This document shows positions 27,021-39,500 of a stretch of DNA of 64,000 bases, one piece after another. The DNA is from Apostichopus japonicus (Eukaryota; Echinodermata; Holothuroidea; Aspidochirotida; Stichopodidae): assembly GCF_037975245.1 (NCBI RefSeq), contig NC_092569.1, positions 22,536,168 to 22,600,167 of the forward strand, written 5' to 3'. The position numbers and the translations under genes were made by a program. The notes beneath the pieces are model-generated. The model was not told where the DNA came from. It saw only the letters and a program-made list of their open reading frames with translations, and did no database searches. Within the stretch, counting starts at the first letter, position 1. Every line of letters starts with the position of its first letter.

Positions 27021-27352
27021 TGAAAATTCGGGCAATATGCTAAGAATTTTTCGGGCATCTACTGAAAAAGAATAATTTGCAATGTGTTTTTCATTTTTTG
27101 GGGGGTGAAAATTCGGGCAATATGCTGAGAATTTTTTCGGGCACCTACTGAAAAAGAATAATTTGCAATGTGTTTTTCATTTTTTGGGGGGCGAAAATTC
27201 GGGCAATATGCTGAGAATTTTTCGGGCACCTACTGAAAGAAGAATAATTTGCAATATGTTTTTCATTTTTTGGGGAGTGAAAATTCGGGCAATATGCTGA
27301 GAATTTTTCGGGCATCTACTGAAAAAAAGAATAATTTGCAATGTGTTTTTCA
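27021..27352 (+). repeat. Minisatellite, four units of about 86 bp
   Basis: Units start with GAAAATTCGGGCAATATGCT near 27022, 27107, 27193 and 27279, and run through CACCTACTGAAAAAGAATAA to TTTTTCATTTTTTGGGG. The units are nearly identical. The repeat lies inside the hAT-like element. Confidence 0.85.
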
Positions 27353-27446
27353 ATGGTTAAACTGATATTATTATTATCGTTATTATTGTAACGACTTCCC
27401 CAATAATTCTAACCAATATGGAATGGTAATAACACGGAATATTTTT

Positions 27447-27576
27447 CGCGCTCTCCGCGCGCGTTCAACATCTTAATGTGCATGTCAAATAGGCTTTCAT
27501 CGGTTATCGGCATGTGATGTAAAACCGATGAATGCCTATTTGATAGCACATTAACTTGTTGAACGCGCGCGGAGCG
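27447..27576. repeat. GC-rich long hairpin
   Basis: CTCCGCGCGCGTTCAACA near 27452 is mirrored by TGTTGAACGCGCGCGGAG near 27574. The arms continue inward through TTAATGTGC, CAAATAGGC and TCATCGGTT. The arms are about 60 bases with a short loop, inside the hAT-like element. Confidence 0.8.
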
Positions 27577-30500
27577 AACAAAAATTTTGGTTATATTTTT
27601 CGGGCAAGTCGTTACAGCCCCCCCCCCCCCCCCCCCAATCAAATTAGGCTCCTACGCCTATGGTTACTAATATCGGTAACAATGTTATATATGTTTAAGT
27701 TACATTGTGCTATTCATTTATTTTTTAATTACCTAAAGACAGAGACGGCTGTGCTGGATGCCAAATATTGCGCATTGAATGAAAGATCAGTAACTCTCAA
27801 ATCATTTCGGTAACGACTCTGTCCATAGGTAATACAAAGGCGTATCGACGGGTCCATCGATTTCAGGCGCGACTGGGACAGCTACAAGTCTGGCTTCGGG
27901 TTTCTCTCTCATGAATTCTGGCTTGGCAACGAGAAGTTGTCTTTCTTGACCAACCAGAAGAAATACCAATTGGTGATTGAGATAACCACATCAAGCGGTT
28001 ACTTAATTCGGGTTTCTTACGATGATTTCCGTATAAGTGACGCCTTTAGTCACTTCAAGCTGGTCAACCTCGGAAACTATTCTGGAGAGAATACTGGTGA
28101 GTTATCACGGAAAAAAATTAGATATAAACGCAATATTATACCCACATTTCTTAAAAGGCTTTAATATATGTGAAGATTACTTGTTTCGTGACGTCGTCAA
28201 ACATTTCATTAGATGACAGATATGCAGGGTCATCAGGGGAGATTCACTGACAAACCTCTCTGGCCCATTTGGTACATCCATCTATGGTCAACCATCGCTT
28301 TGATAAAAGAATACATGTGAACTTTATTTATCAAACACTTCATTCACTTCATTAGGTAACATACATTCCGAGTAACATTAATGTAATAATAATTCAAATT
28401 AATTTTATCTTACAGATGCCATAACATTCACTTCATTGACACCAGCAAAAGATTGTCAGGAAATTTATGATGATGGTTCTAGAAACAACGGTATAAACAG
28501 CATCAAACCAACCGGATGGACCGGGTCAGCATTTGAGGTCTACTGTAACATGACTGACGGAGGAGGATGGACGGTAAGTGTTATAGCCTACGATAAGCAC
28601 GGAGATTACATTATGAACTATATAGTTCATTAGTAGATCTTGCACTGGAATACATTTTTCTCTAATGTAAGACTAACCTTAATCGTAACCATTCTTTTCA
28701 CCGATCTATGTCTTTTATTGGATTTTTCGTGATTTTCTTTGTCATTGTTCTTAATGATATTCGTTTTATATACAAGAACATTTTACATTGTACCACAGTC
28801 TATTGACATTTATTTTTTATTCTTTACCTCCATGATTGAGGAAGTTTGGTTTGTTCTACCTTTGAACTAATTAATTTGCCAGATGAAAAGTTTTTACGTA
28901 TCAAATAACCTTAAGAGGGTAGTTCATTTTGAGAATATGAGATTTCAAATTTCACACCCGGGAGGCCACAAATATTATTCACGTTTGTGTTATTAACTAC
29001 TTTTATCATTTTCAAATCTTTAAGGTGTTCCAGTGACGTGTCGATGGTAGTCAGGACTTCTACCTTGGATGGAACAGCTACAAGCAAGGATTTGGAAATT
29101 TAAATATTAATTTTTGGCTCGGAAATGATCAACTTTATTACTTGACCAACCAAAAGAGATATGAAATCAGAATCGACTTAGTGAACAGATACGGAGCTCC
29201 ATACTACGCCAAGTTCGACTTTTTTAGGACAAACGACGAAAGCGATAACTATCGGTTATCCGGTGTTGGGACCTACAGTGGAACAGCAGGTTTGTAGCCT
29301 ACACATCTCCTTTAATACTAAATATGGTATTTCAGTCTTACTAGATATGAGACATGAACAGGTTATCGTTTCATCGAAACTACCTTTCTCTAGAAATATA
29401 TTATTACTTCAGTTAAGTATAGTATATATTGACATCATCTTAAGGATAAAGAAGTAGATAACAAGGTATGGAGGCCAACCAGATTAAAAATGCATCAGCA
29501 TAGGAAACTACCTAAAGCTGTATTTTATAGTTACCAGTTCCACAATCCTGGCAACATTGTCCAATACCTCCAAAAGTGCAATGACTGGACACTAATTATA
29601 AGCACCGTTAAACCACTATTTAGAAGCAATCACTAAATGATAAATACAGACAGGAAGAGAATGCTGCATGTATCACGTATAAGGAAACGGAATAAGTTAG
29701 TCCAAAGAGGACATTGCAAAAAGCTTAACAATAGACTTAATTTTAACTTACAATTCAAGATTCAAGATACATATTCAAAACACTATCTAATGACTGACTG
29801 GCATGCTCAAAACATTTAGAACTGCTCCACATATCCTTACATTTGTTAATTTCTCTGAGACGTATCCCGGGAGTGGGAGGGGGACATCCATTGCTCAAAA
29901 CTATTTTGTTGTTGTTACCCAATTGCATAATATAAGTGAGTAGATCATAAAAACATGCAGTATTGACAATTCACACAATTCATCACTATGCATACATGTA
30001 ATTACACCTCTCATACATTGGTGATGAATAACAAACCACGAACAAATGTAGACACTAAATCTAGTGTGTTTTATTTAATAGCACAATAACAAAAAGTGAA
30101 TCTTACTCTGACACAATAAATAAGCATTCTGTCTTTAGTAGGTCTATACAAAACGACGATTGTCGCATATGTGATCAGCTAGATATATAATTTACAGCTA
30201 CATTGTGATACTTGGTGATAAGATGTATCTTAGAGATACTCACTGGAATGTATTGATTTAGTATGATGTGCAATAAAAAAAGAGAATTATGGTCATATGG
30301 GTACACCTGACTACATTAAAATATTCATCAACAACTAATATCGTATAAGTATTATCAATAATACCAAAATCCAATAATAGCTATTAACCAGAGAAAAAGC
30401 CTCGCATGATCTCGTTTCCCTAAAACTAAATTCATACATTGGAATAATAGAATTGACGTGAAGAATGTTAATCAACCAGTCTGGTTATATGTTAGTGATT

Positions 30501-30842
30501 ACAGAAAATGATATTGAGAAGGTTAAGCATGTATCAGACGTACAACAGTTATATTGATGATTGGTATTGACGGTGTGTCTTTGTATTTGATTCTTTCTTC
30601 CAGGAGATGCTCTAAGTTATCACCTGAACCAGCAGTTTACAACAAAGGACCGAGACAATGACGCTTATGGTTCTTATAACTGTGCAAGTTATTATTATTA
30701 TTATAACGGTGCATGGTGGTACAAGAGTTGTCATCATTCTAACCTGAACGGTGTCTATGCCGCTTACTATTTCCAGTGGAATAACCTCCCCGGAAGTTAT
30801 TATTATGTCAAATTTACAGAGATGAAGATCCGCCCTATCTAA

Positions 30843-31840
30843 AGACTGAATCAGATGAAGGGAGAAAACTGTTACATCGCTGATCGTAGAAAAAACATTA
30901 CTTAAGATATTAATTTAAACAACAATTGTTTTTTTTTATTTGAAAATAATAAAGAAACTCTGAATCCATGTGACCATGTTTTAATAGCACTACTCGCATT
31001 TCGTTCCACGTTACCGTATCTATACTACTTCAACGTGTGATGGATAAAATGAAACGAATAAAGTAGTTTGATACGATATGAGCAATATTGTAAAAATATA
31101 TAGATTAAAGGAAATGAATTAAAGCTAATGACAGTGGCGTAGCCATGGGTGCAAGTGACGCCCCCCCCCCCACTTGTGCATTTACAAATTATATATATAT
31201 ATCGTATATCGTATACCGTATATCTTATAGTTCTTTCCATTCTGCTTTACAACTATATTGACATCATGGTAATTTGCAACGCGATAAAAAAACAACTTAA
31301 CTCTATCTTGATATCCCTAAACTATATGTTGCTGAGTCTTGGACAGTCCTCTATTTTTTTCTTTAACTGGGAAAATATAGGTATAGTTACAATATTTGAA
31401 TTGATGTGTTTATAGTAAGCTACCAATATTATATATCTTGAACACAATTAACGGAAATTTTAAGCAACGATATCATCGACAAATTGCCTTTGATACCCCC
31501 TACCACTTGACGCAATGCGTTCAAAATCATCGGTTACCGAAAGAAAAAAAAATCTACCGTGTGGCTTTGAATAATGTTTCGTTCGCATTTAACTTCATTA
31601 TCAAATCAAATCAGTCGTAAAGAATTTTTTGAAACGCCAGCGATATTTCCGTCTGACAACGGTTTTTGAGATTCTGCAGGAAACGTAAATTCTAGAAAGA
31701 AAGCTTAGCAAACGGCGTGTCATGAATGTATTTCCCGTTATTTCTGTACGTGTTTTTCTCACCAATGGCGGTGCCATAGGAGTAGGGATTTCCAAAAACC
31801 TGGATGTTCCCAAATCGCGTGAATGGAGTCAAGTTTTAGA
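30843..31840. other. 3' flank of gene B up to the duplication junction
   Basis: Non-coding. It includes GTGGCGTAGCCATGGGTGCA followed by a poly-C tract (31137-31172), a TA-rich stretch, and the block near 31664-31790 shared with the flanks of genes A and C. It is much shorter than the flanks of A and C because everything equivalent to about 3750-19234 is missing. Confidence 0.55.
30948..30953 (+). terminator. Poly(A) signal of gene B
   Basis: AATAAA 106 bases after the stop codon, at the same relative place as in genes A and C. Confidence 0.6.
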
Positions 31841-33314
31841 TTAAGAAAAGCAAATACAATATCATCTTCCAAGAAATAAATAGATTGGTTAAGAAATTAT
31901 AAGTATGTCGTTTGAATCCATGAAATTTCTAGTTTCCTTTTTTTTATAAATTAGTCGTTTTCGAGGAATTTACCTTCTCCGTTGTTTTGCTTCGCGACCA
32001 CTGTAGGAGTACTACCTAAATACAGAACCCCGAATTAATGTTATTACATTTCGAATCATCTTCATTTGCGGAATAGACGCTTCGTTCGTATTTACCCATT
32101 CACAGAACTGATTCACCAGGCTTGCACATCCTTTCCCTTTGACAACCTAAATAATTGCTCATATACATCCCACATCTTCACATATCTTTATCCGAAATTT
32201 CAGCTTAGAGTACGCCCTATAAAAATTATACCTTTAAACACAGCATGCTACAATAATCATGCCTCGCGTGATTGACTTAAGATTCTAACCGTGTCTTCTA
32301 CGACAACCTAGAAACCACTAACAAAGAATACAAATTCTCACGTGCACATTCAAACTGCTTCAAATTGAAGAACAATGGCTCATTGGCATTACTTCTGTAA
32401 ATATCATATTTTCCACGAAGCAATTGGTGGGTGTACATAAGAACTTCAAGATTTGTAAATATTTACTTAATGTTGCATTGTATTTTGTGTTTTTTGCCAA
32501 TGGCTCGAGAGACATGACGATATGAACGAAACATTTCCCCAAAGTTCTATTTCCTGCAGGAAAAGCCTATTACCTATGCAAAGTGATTGTATGGACAAGT
32601 TAATAGTTTCTTGAATAACGATAAGAAGTTAATTTTTCAGGATGCAATTTGCTATAAGCAAAAGCTTCACTTTCTTACCACAAAATATAAGCTCTTGCAA
32701 AAAGAAATATTCAAAATGCCACAATTATTCCAAACTATCCTTGTCAGGCCTATATAAGTCTTCAGACCAGTGTATTTATATGCAATTGATAAAGTAACAA
32801 TCCCCACGCGAAACACTACAGACGTTGATGTAGATGTGTTCAAGTGGATTTTACTGTTAATCGTTTGCGACTCCCTTTCTCATTCATTTATATATGATAA
32901 TGGCTAGTTATACTTCTCCATCAGTTTAGCCCTACTTGTAATATATAACTACGGGGATTTACTGCCTTCAGTTTACTGTCAGCGTATAACATTGTTCTTC
33001 CATCGTTTCGTCAGGAAGTTAAAAAGAAGGACAGGGTTTGACGGGAAATTAGAACCTCGATAAGTCCTAGATTGGCTTCCTATATGCGCAATCTTCTTCC
33101 AACCCTTTTTCTACAGTTTACCTTTCTTCTGAATACAGAAATATTTTATTTTATTTAATTTAAGTAATATTCATTTAAACCACGGCTATTGACCAAAAAT
33201 CACAGTTGTGTTTCCCGAAAGAGATCACGAGGGGAATAATCATATCAAGATGGCTGACTCATAGTTTGTACTGTACGATTTCAGTAGTCTCAATATCCGT
33301 GCTCACAGAGGTTT

Positions 33315-33547
33315 GACTTCCTTGTTCTTCTGTCTACCGATGCGCATAAGAGACAACATTTAGTTGAAAATACCATTTTACTTTAATTCCTTTTCTAAAT
33401 GAGTTACCAATGTTCAGTATTTTCTACCGTACATTCTAAAATTACTCGATGCAAGGTACGTTATGTCATCGACAGAGATGAAAGTCATTATCAACTTGAA
33501 TTCAGAGAAGGGCGAGTCACCAGAAAAGATTTCACTCTTCCGTCAAA
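33315..33547 (+). promoter_or_regulatory. Conserved promoter/5' UTR of gene C
   Basis: GACTTCCTTGTTCTTCTGTC at 33315 and AAAGTCATTATCAACTTG at 33481 lie at the same distances from the ATG as in gene B, and the blocks recur before the gene E signal exon. Confidence 0.45.
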
Positions 33548-36500
33548 ATGATCAGCAAGTTTTATTCACTGTTCCAATTTTTATTTTTCATGTGGACCAC
33601 GAGCTGCCTCGTTTTTCGTGAATCGGTAAGTTCTAGGACTTTTATATTTTTAAGTTAAACCCAGCATAAAAGTCAAAGTCAAATTTTATTTTGGTGCCTT
33701 CTAATGTAGCACACAGAAAAAAAAGAGAAAATAATTTTAAACGCATTTCATTTTAACCTTCTTCAGTCATCTGTCGTAGTATAGATCTTTTAATGTACTT
33801 GAGCGATTACAGAATTTGAAACTTAAGTTTTCATTGTTCAAAGATGATATAAGATATTGGAAATGGAGATATGATAATTACTCAAATCCATGAAATTTGC
33901 ATATTTGGTATATTGTAGTGATCTGTATCGAAATAAACATGATTGTCTGTAACGCTTCAAAAGTCCATAACAAATCAATCAAAAAGTAAACGCAAAGGAT
34001 ATTGAAGTGTTTGGAGTAAACGTTCAAGTCGATTAAGATACACTTTTTTTCAGATAAATTAAATACTTTAATTTAACTTTAAGCTCCCTATAAGATATTT
34101 GAAATGGAGACATCATAATTCCTCAAACTCGATACAATGTTCATCTTTTGGAATCCTGTATTTGTCTGTATTGAAGTAAAATGATGTTCTGTATCGCTTC
34201 AAGAGTGCGTGATAAATAATTCAACAAAATAATAATAATCGCAAAGGATATTTCAGTAATTGGAGTTAAGGTTTGAGTAGATTCAGGTATATCTTTTTTT
34301 CAGATTAATTTAAGTACTTTATATTTATTTTAAACTTCCCACAAAAAAGTCTCGAAATTGAAACAAAAGACAAGCAATCAAATCTTGAACAGCAAGTCTC
34401 CTTTTGACTATATTGTAACGAATCAAGAAAATTCCACCAAAAAAAGAGATTCGAAAATCATTAAATATTTATATTTTTGGCAAAGATGTTTAAATTAGAT
34501 TTTAATTAAATTAAATATAATGCTCTCAAGTGTTTTCATGTTTTATATTCATCTCAGAAATTAAAAGCGTAAACATGTAGACTTTCTGCAATGCGTTGAA
34601 GAAGCCACTAGTTGTGAGTAAATGTAGTAGATGATAGATCGAATATCAGGTATGGGATTTTTGAAATCTTTCAAATAAATTAGTTTATTGTAATATTAAT
34701 AATAACTTAGTAACGCTCTGGAACCATTTAAGACACAAACATGTAGTGAAAATTAAAAGTTCCATAAATATAATAGGTATAAAAGAGGTATACAATATTT
34801 AGCTATTGTTAAGTTAGTAATTTATAAACCAGTATTCCCCATCTATAACTTAACAACAGCAATTTCACCTGTTAATTGTATATCTTCCCCACCGGCACAA
34901 ATTCAGAACTTTCATGTGTTCATTAAAGACGTGCTAAAGTTGTTAATATGATTAAATACTAATGATAGCAGACAAAATGCAGAATGTCATAAATGCAAGT
35001 TTTACCGATAGTATAAATCGATTACGGTAGTTTCAATTATATAAATAGAAACGTTATAGCTAAGATTTACATGCCCATACTTTGAATATCTCGCTTCAGT
35101 TTCTTAACTTTATAATAATTAACGAGAAAAAAATGTTTTTAATTCATATTACTTCTCTTAAAGTTTTCATCCGTCTACTTCAATTCACATTGAAACTTAT
35201 GATTTACTATAATGCTGCCAATTTTGTATTCCAATGCTCGAATATTACATCTTCCTTAGTTAACAGTAATCTATCAAATTTAATTAGGCTATGAACACAT
35301 AACAAAGTTTTCTTTTAATTGAGTAACCAATTTAGCGTAAACTCTACATGATTTACTGAGGAGAAAGAAAATTAAGGAGTTTAAATGAGAGAAGGCAAAA
35401 ATACATGAACTTTATATCATTTCAATATACAAGGACATTTTCGCAAAGTCTACGATAAAACTTCAAGCAACTAAATAATTATTTCTTAAGATTTGAAAAA
35501 TTTGTCGAGCATTTGTAGTTAACCTATATATACATTTTTATATCCTTCAAAGATTTAGAGAAAAAGCTAAACTCAACTGTTTCTTCACTTAACGTATTGC
35601 AGTCTTCCAAGAGTTATACAACTCTTTTAAGATTATACAAGGATAGGAGAAGTCAGAAAGTAAATAAAACATGTTCTGAATTTAAAATAAAAGGATAGAC
35701 CAGCATACGTATATTGTATCTCGTCGTAATATGATCAATGAAGTCATATTTTGTGTTATAGCTTCAAGAAAGTAGAATATTCTTTAATATCTCAAACAAC
35801 GCAAATTGCAAAAATCGAATTGAAATTAGTGTAAAGAGGACATTTTCTTTGTCACGTAACGTTAAAGGTTCGGTTATAACTAAAAACATTTTTTTTTTTA
35901 TTAACATTTTTTGGGCACCAATAATTTTTCAATCATAGAACAGTCTCGTGAAATGAAATTGTTAATATAATAATCAATGCCTACCGTACTTAGTATTGGT
36001 ATTGTTCAGTATCGCCTCATAACGTTATAACGTGATTATATTTTAAACTAATACATTCCTATGAGACTCGCTTCACCAGTGCGAAGTTATGTCAACCGTA
36101 TATAAGCTGCATATTACGACCTTCGTTCACGAAAAAAAATTAAGAAACGGACGAAATGTGTACTGTCAAATAAATTACTAAGACTAAATCGTTCAAATAA
36201 ATACTGGTAAGATAAATTATTCTGCAACGTAATATGCAACCTTGTTGATGTAGGCCTAAACTTATTAATATTTGTTTTTACTTTCATAGACAAAAGTATG
36301 TGGTTTGTGGTTATTTTCGCGTATTGTTCCACAATTTCCCACAATGATAAGATTTGCTTTATTTACAAACAAAAATCAGGAGATCCTAAGTAAATGTTAA
36401 ACATTGATATGTACTATAAAAATAAAGGAAACACATACTTTGCTTAATTCCAATGAAATTTGAAAATCATTATCATTGATCATAACTCATACAAAGTAAT

Positions 36501-39500
36501 ATGATGCGCGATCAATACATATTCCTGGTTCAACAGATCGTAACCTATTCCAGCCAAATGTCTTATAAGAATATTAAGTCCAAAGTCATTGCGGATTCCA
36601 AAAATATAACCTCCGATAGCTTCTCTCGACCACTTTACTTAGAGTAAAAGAATCCGGAATACAGGATAAATTTGGAAAGACCTTGTATCCAACTAAATAG
36701 GCTGAGACTTTTAAAAATCTTCAAAAATTCAATATTTTGTTGATTTGATCTTCTATTTGTTTGTGTCTTTATAATTTAGATCAATGCGACGAGATGTTTT
36801 AAATTTAACACTGAAATTATATGCTGAACATTGATACTTAATATATTGACGATACGTTTGTACATATAGGCTACCTCTGTGTATTATTGTTAAGTTAGCA
36901 GGGCGATACTATTAGCTATTGGTATACATTTCTTAACCGAGTATGTCATAGTACCTTTAAAAAGGCACCGGAATTTACTCTAATTTGACTAACAGTTACA
37001 CCAATCCCATACTCGTAGATACATAACTTTTACATCATAAATAACAACACAAATAAAGTGTTACTTAGAAAGAAAAAGAACAACCGTAAGATAACAAAAA
37101 ATGGAGGAAGTTCTAATGCCACAACTTGTTGTCAGCCAGCAGAAGATTTCGCATTTTTCATTAACTATCTTGCAATCTATATTTTCCTCTGAAGTTTAAT
37201 ACACCATTTTCGATTGTAAAAAAAAGTATTTCCTTCTCAAAATAAACTAAAATTCAGGAGCAATGTCTGTGTTTGTTTTTTTTATGAAAAATACAATAGT
37301 AACAATTCATTTAAAGGGAATGCCATGTATAGGATTTTCTAAAAAATATGTCGTAATTTATTTAATCTATATCATTAGCTAACAAATCTATACTGTAATT
37401 TGCTATTTCTGGTTCCGTTGTCACTTTAAAAAAAAATGTTGATATGTTTTTACAACATCACCTGAAACTAGATGTGCATTGTTCAATCTTTCTCACTTTA
37501 TTGATTTCGTTATGTTTAACAAAGCTGGTACGAAAATGTTAAGTATTCCCACTCCCTAACACCTCCCCGGCCAAAAAATAATAATATAGTTAAGTTTTCA
37601 AATGCAGCATAGAAACCTTACAAGAAATTATCAGGATTTAATTCAGTAAGGTATAATTATATTGTTTGCTGGTGGATATAAAACTCTTACAGAATGTAAA
37701 CAAAATAAGTGCATTTTCGCTTTAACTGTCTCGTCAATTTTTTTCTCTTTATTGTAAAATTTCGAATGCAAAGATTGAGATTATTCTCTGTTTAGAAAGA
37801 ATGACAATACCTATATCAATTATTTTTTTGTCAACCAGGAAGGTTTTAGATTGGGGAATGCAAGTTAGAATTGTAGAAGGAAGAGTTATCGGTGTAAAAA
37901 CGTAAACACAACTGAGTACAATCATTTTCATCTGCTAGTCTACACATGTAATTTGCATTTTGATTCATTATCATCGAGCGTTGTCAAATGAGCCGTCGGA
38001 GGATTTATGAGTAATGATTATTTGTAGTGGAGTTAGGATGTTTATTTGAATTCTGTTTAGTGTTAACCTATACCATGTTTCTTATAACGGTATAATACCA
38101 ATATATCTTTTAACACCTCTAAATAGATTCAAATACTCCACCCTCCCACTCCCGTTGTGTGAGAGAGAAACATGTGAGCTTGTTGGCGCAAATATTTTGA
38201 AATGGACATCTTGAGAATAAATAAAAGCGAGGCGAGTGATATGTGTCCATCACCCGCCCCCTCTCGTTCCTCTTATTTCAAGTGGAATACATTTTCTTTC
38301 TAATTTTAAATGAACCAATTTCAATAAAAAGATTGTAGCACCCATATAGTAACCGACATCATTGCGACCCCAAATCTATTCAACAGGCAATCACTACTTG
38401 TTTTGTTAATCGATGTATTCAAGTACGCCCAGTAAGTATTTCCATTTATACTTCTCGACCTAAATGGGACACATACTTCACATTGACTCGGAAATATAAT
38501 AAGTACCCGTTTTTAAAAAGTTCGAAATCTTTTTCAGAGCTTAATATCCAGAGGTCACTGATTTGAATCATGTTGTATCCATAAACTTCTTTGCTCTATT
38601 CCATTTGTTTTAAAACACCAAAGTCACTTTCCTGTTATTCATTTTCATATATGAATTTTTCTTTGGTTAGAGTGCCCAACAGACAAGTGATGGATCTACT
38701 AATGAAAAGATATTAGGTGAGTGATGCTTACCTCTTTTGATTCCATACATGTAGTTTAAATAAAAAATAGATTTATCATGTAAATAATACCGGGAATATA
38801 TACACAGGAAGTGTGGCGTTATTTGCGGAGCTTTGTCTGAAGTATTAGTATACGAAAAATGGAAGGTGATTTCATGTATTTTCGGGCATTCAAATCCAAA
38901 ATAGTTGCCATATCTCATGTCTGATGAAGTGTAAAATACGTAGTGATCCGCATTTTTCTAAAAGTCACTGATTGTTTTGCAAGGCTATGGGTGTGAGGTC
39001 TTTCGAATAGTGTAAATTAAGAACGTGTTGTATGCTATATACCAATGAACAAATGGAAAGTGACAAAATAATGTGAACAATTTTTTTTTTTTATTCCATT
39101 GATTCATAGGTTCATCATCATTTTTCTTCTATCAACAATCGACTTATCCGAGAGATTGCAAAGAAGTCCAGGAGCAATGTTCATCCCATAACTCTTCCGG
39201 TGTCTCCATGATCAAACCAGATGGTTATCCAGATACATTTGAGGTTTACTGTGATAACACCGGCATTTCCGGTGGATGGACGGTATGTCTTAGGTTTCTT
39301 GCTCTTATATCAACAATTGTCAGACTGAAACAATAATGTTCACAGCAGCTGGAAGAAAAGTAACGATGTAAGTAATACAAGTAACAAAGTTACATGTGGT
39401 AAACAAAACACGTTCTGTTTTTATTGAATAAAAATAGAGACGGCTGTGATGGATGCCAACATTTAAAGCATCAAATGAAATATCAGTGACTAACAAACCA

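Larger units (their letters stand above)
26905..27662. mobile_element. hAT-like 758-bp non-autonomous insertion in a gene B intron
   Basis: The ends are inverted: CATAGGCGTTGGAG on the left and, on the minus strand, CATAGGCGTAGGAG on the right. GTTACTAA flanks it on both sides (26897-26904 and 27663-27670), an 8-bp duplication as made by hAT transposases. Gene C's equivalent intron (39283-39524) is only 242 bases and lacks it. The interior has G and C tracts, four units of an 86-bp repeat and a GC-rich hairpin. No transposase is present. Confidence 0.85.
20498..30842 (+). pseudogene. FREP gene B, disabled two-fibrinogen-domain gene
   Basis: Seven exons collinear with intact gene C: signal 20498-20576, linker 26156-26201, first fibrinogen domain 26639-26811 and 27829-28096, second domain 28416-28573, 29025-29289 and 30604-30842 (stop TAA). 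All splice sites and phases are kept. Two lesions are visible. The signal exon has six T (after CTCG) where gene C has five, so it reads to TGA after 24 codons. Codon 4 of exon 29025-29289 is TGA (29034-29036) where gene C has CGA. Otherwise the protein would be about 408 aa, with DRDND and the WWYKSC cysteine pair in the last exon. The first fibrinogen domain lacks its C-terminal third, as in gene C. A sequencing error could explain the T run, less easily the TGA. A non-canonical start or a shortened product cannot be excluded. Confidence 0.85.
19235..31840. repeat. Tandem duplication unit carrying gene B
   Basis: A 12.6-kb unit collinear with 31841 to about 43,600, introns and flanks included. 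The two copies meet near 31841, where sequence matching the end of the 3' flank (compare 3720 and 43620) joins sequence matching 19235. Relative differences are extra copies of a 347-bp intronic repeat and a hAT-like insertion in this unit. Confidence 0.8.

Noticed and set aside
38921-38945. Hammerhead-like CTGATGAAGTG
   Set aside because: No paired stem II and no correctly placed GAAA.
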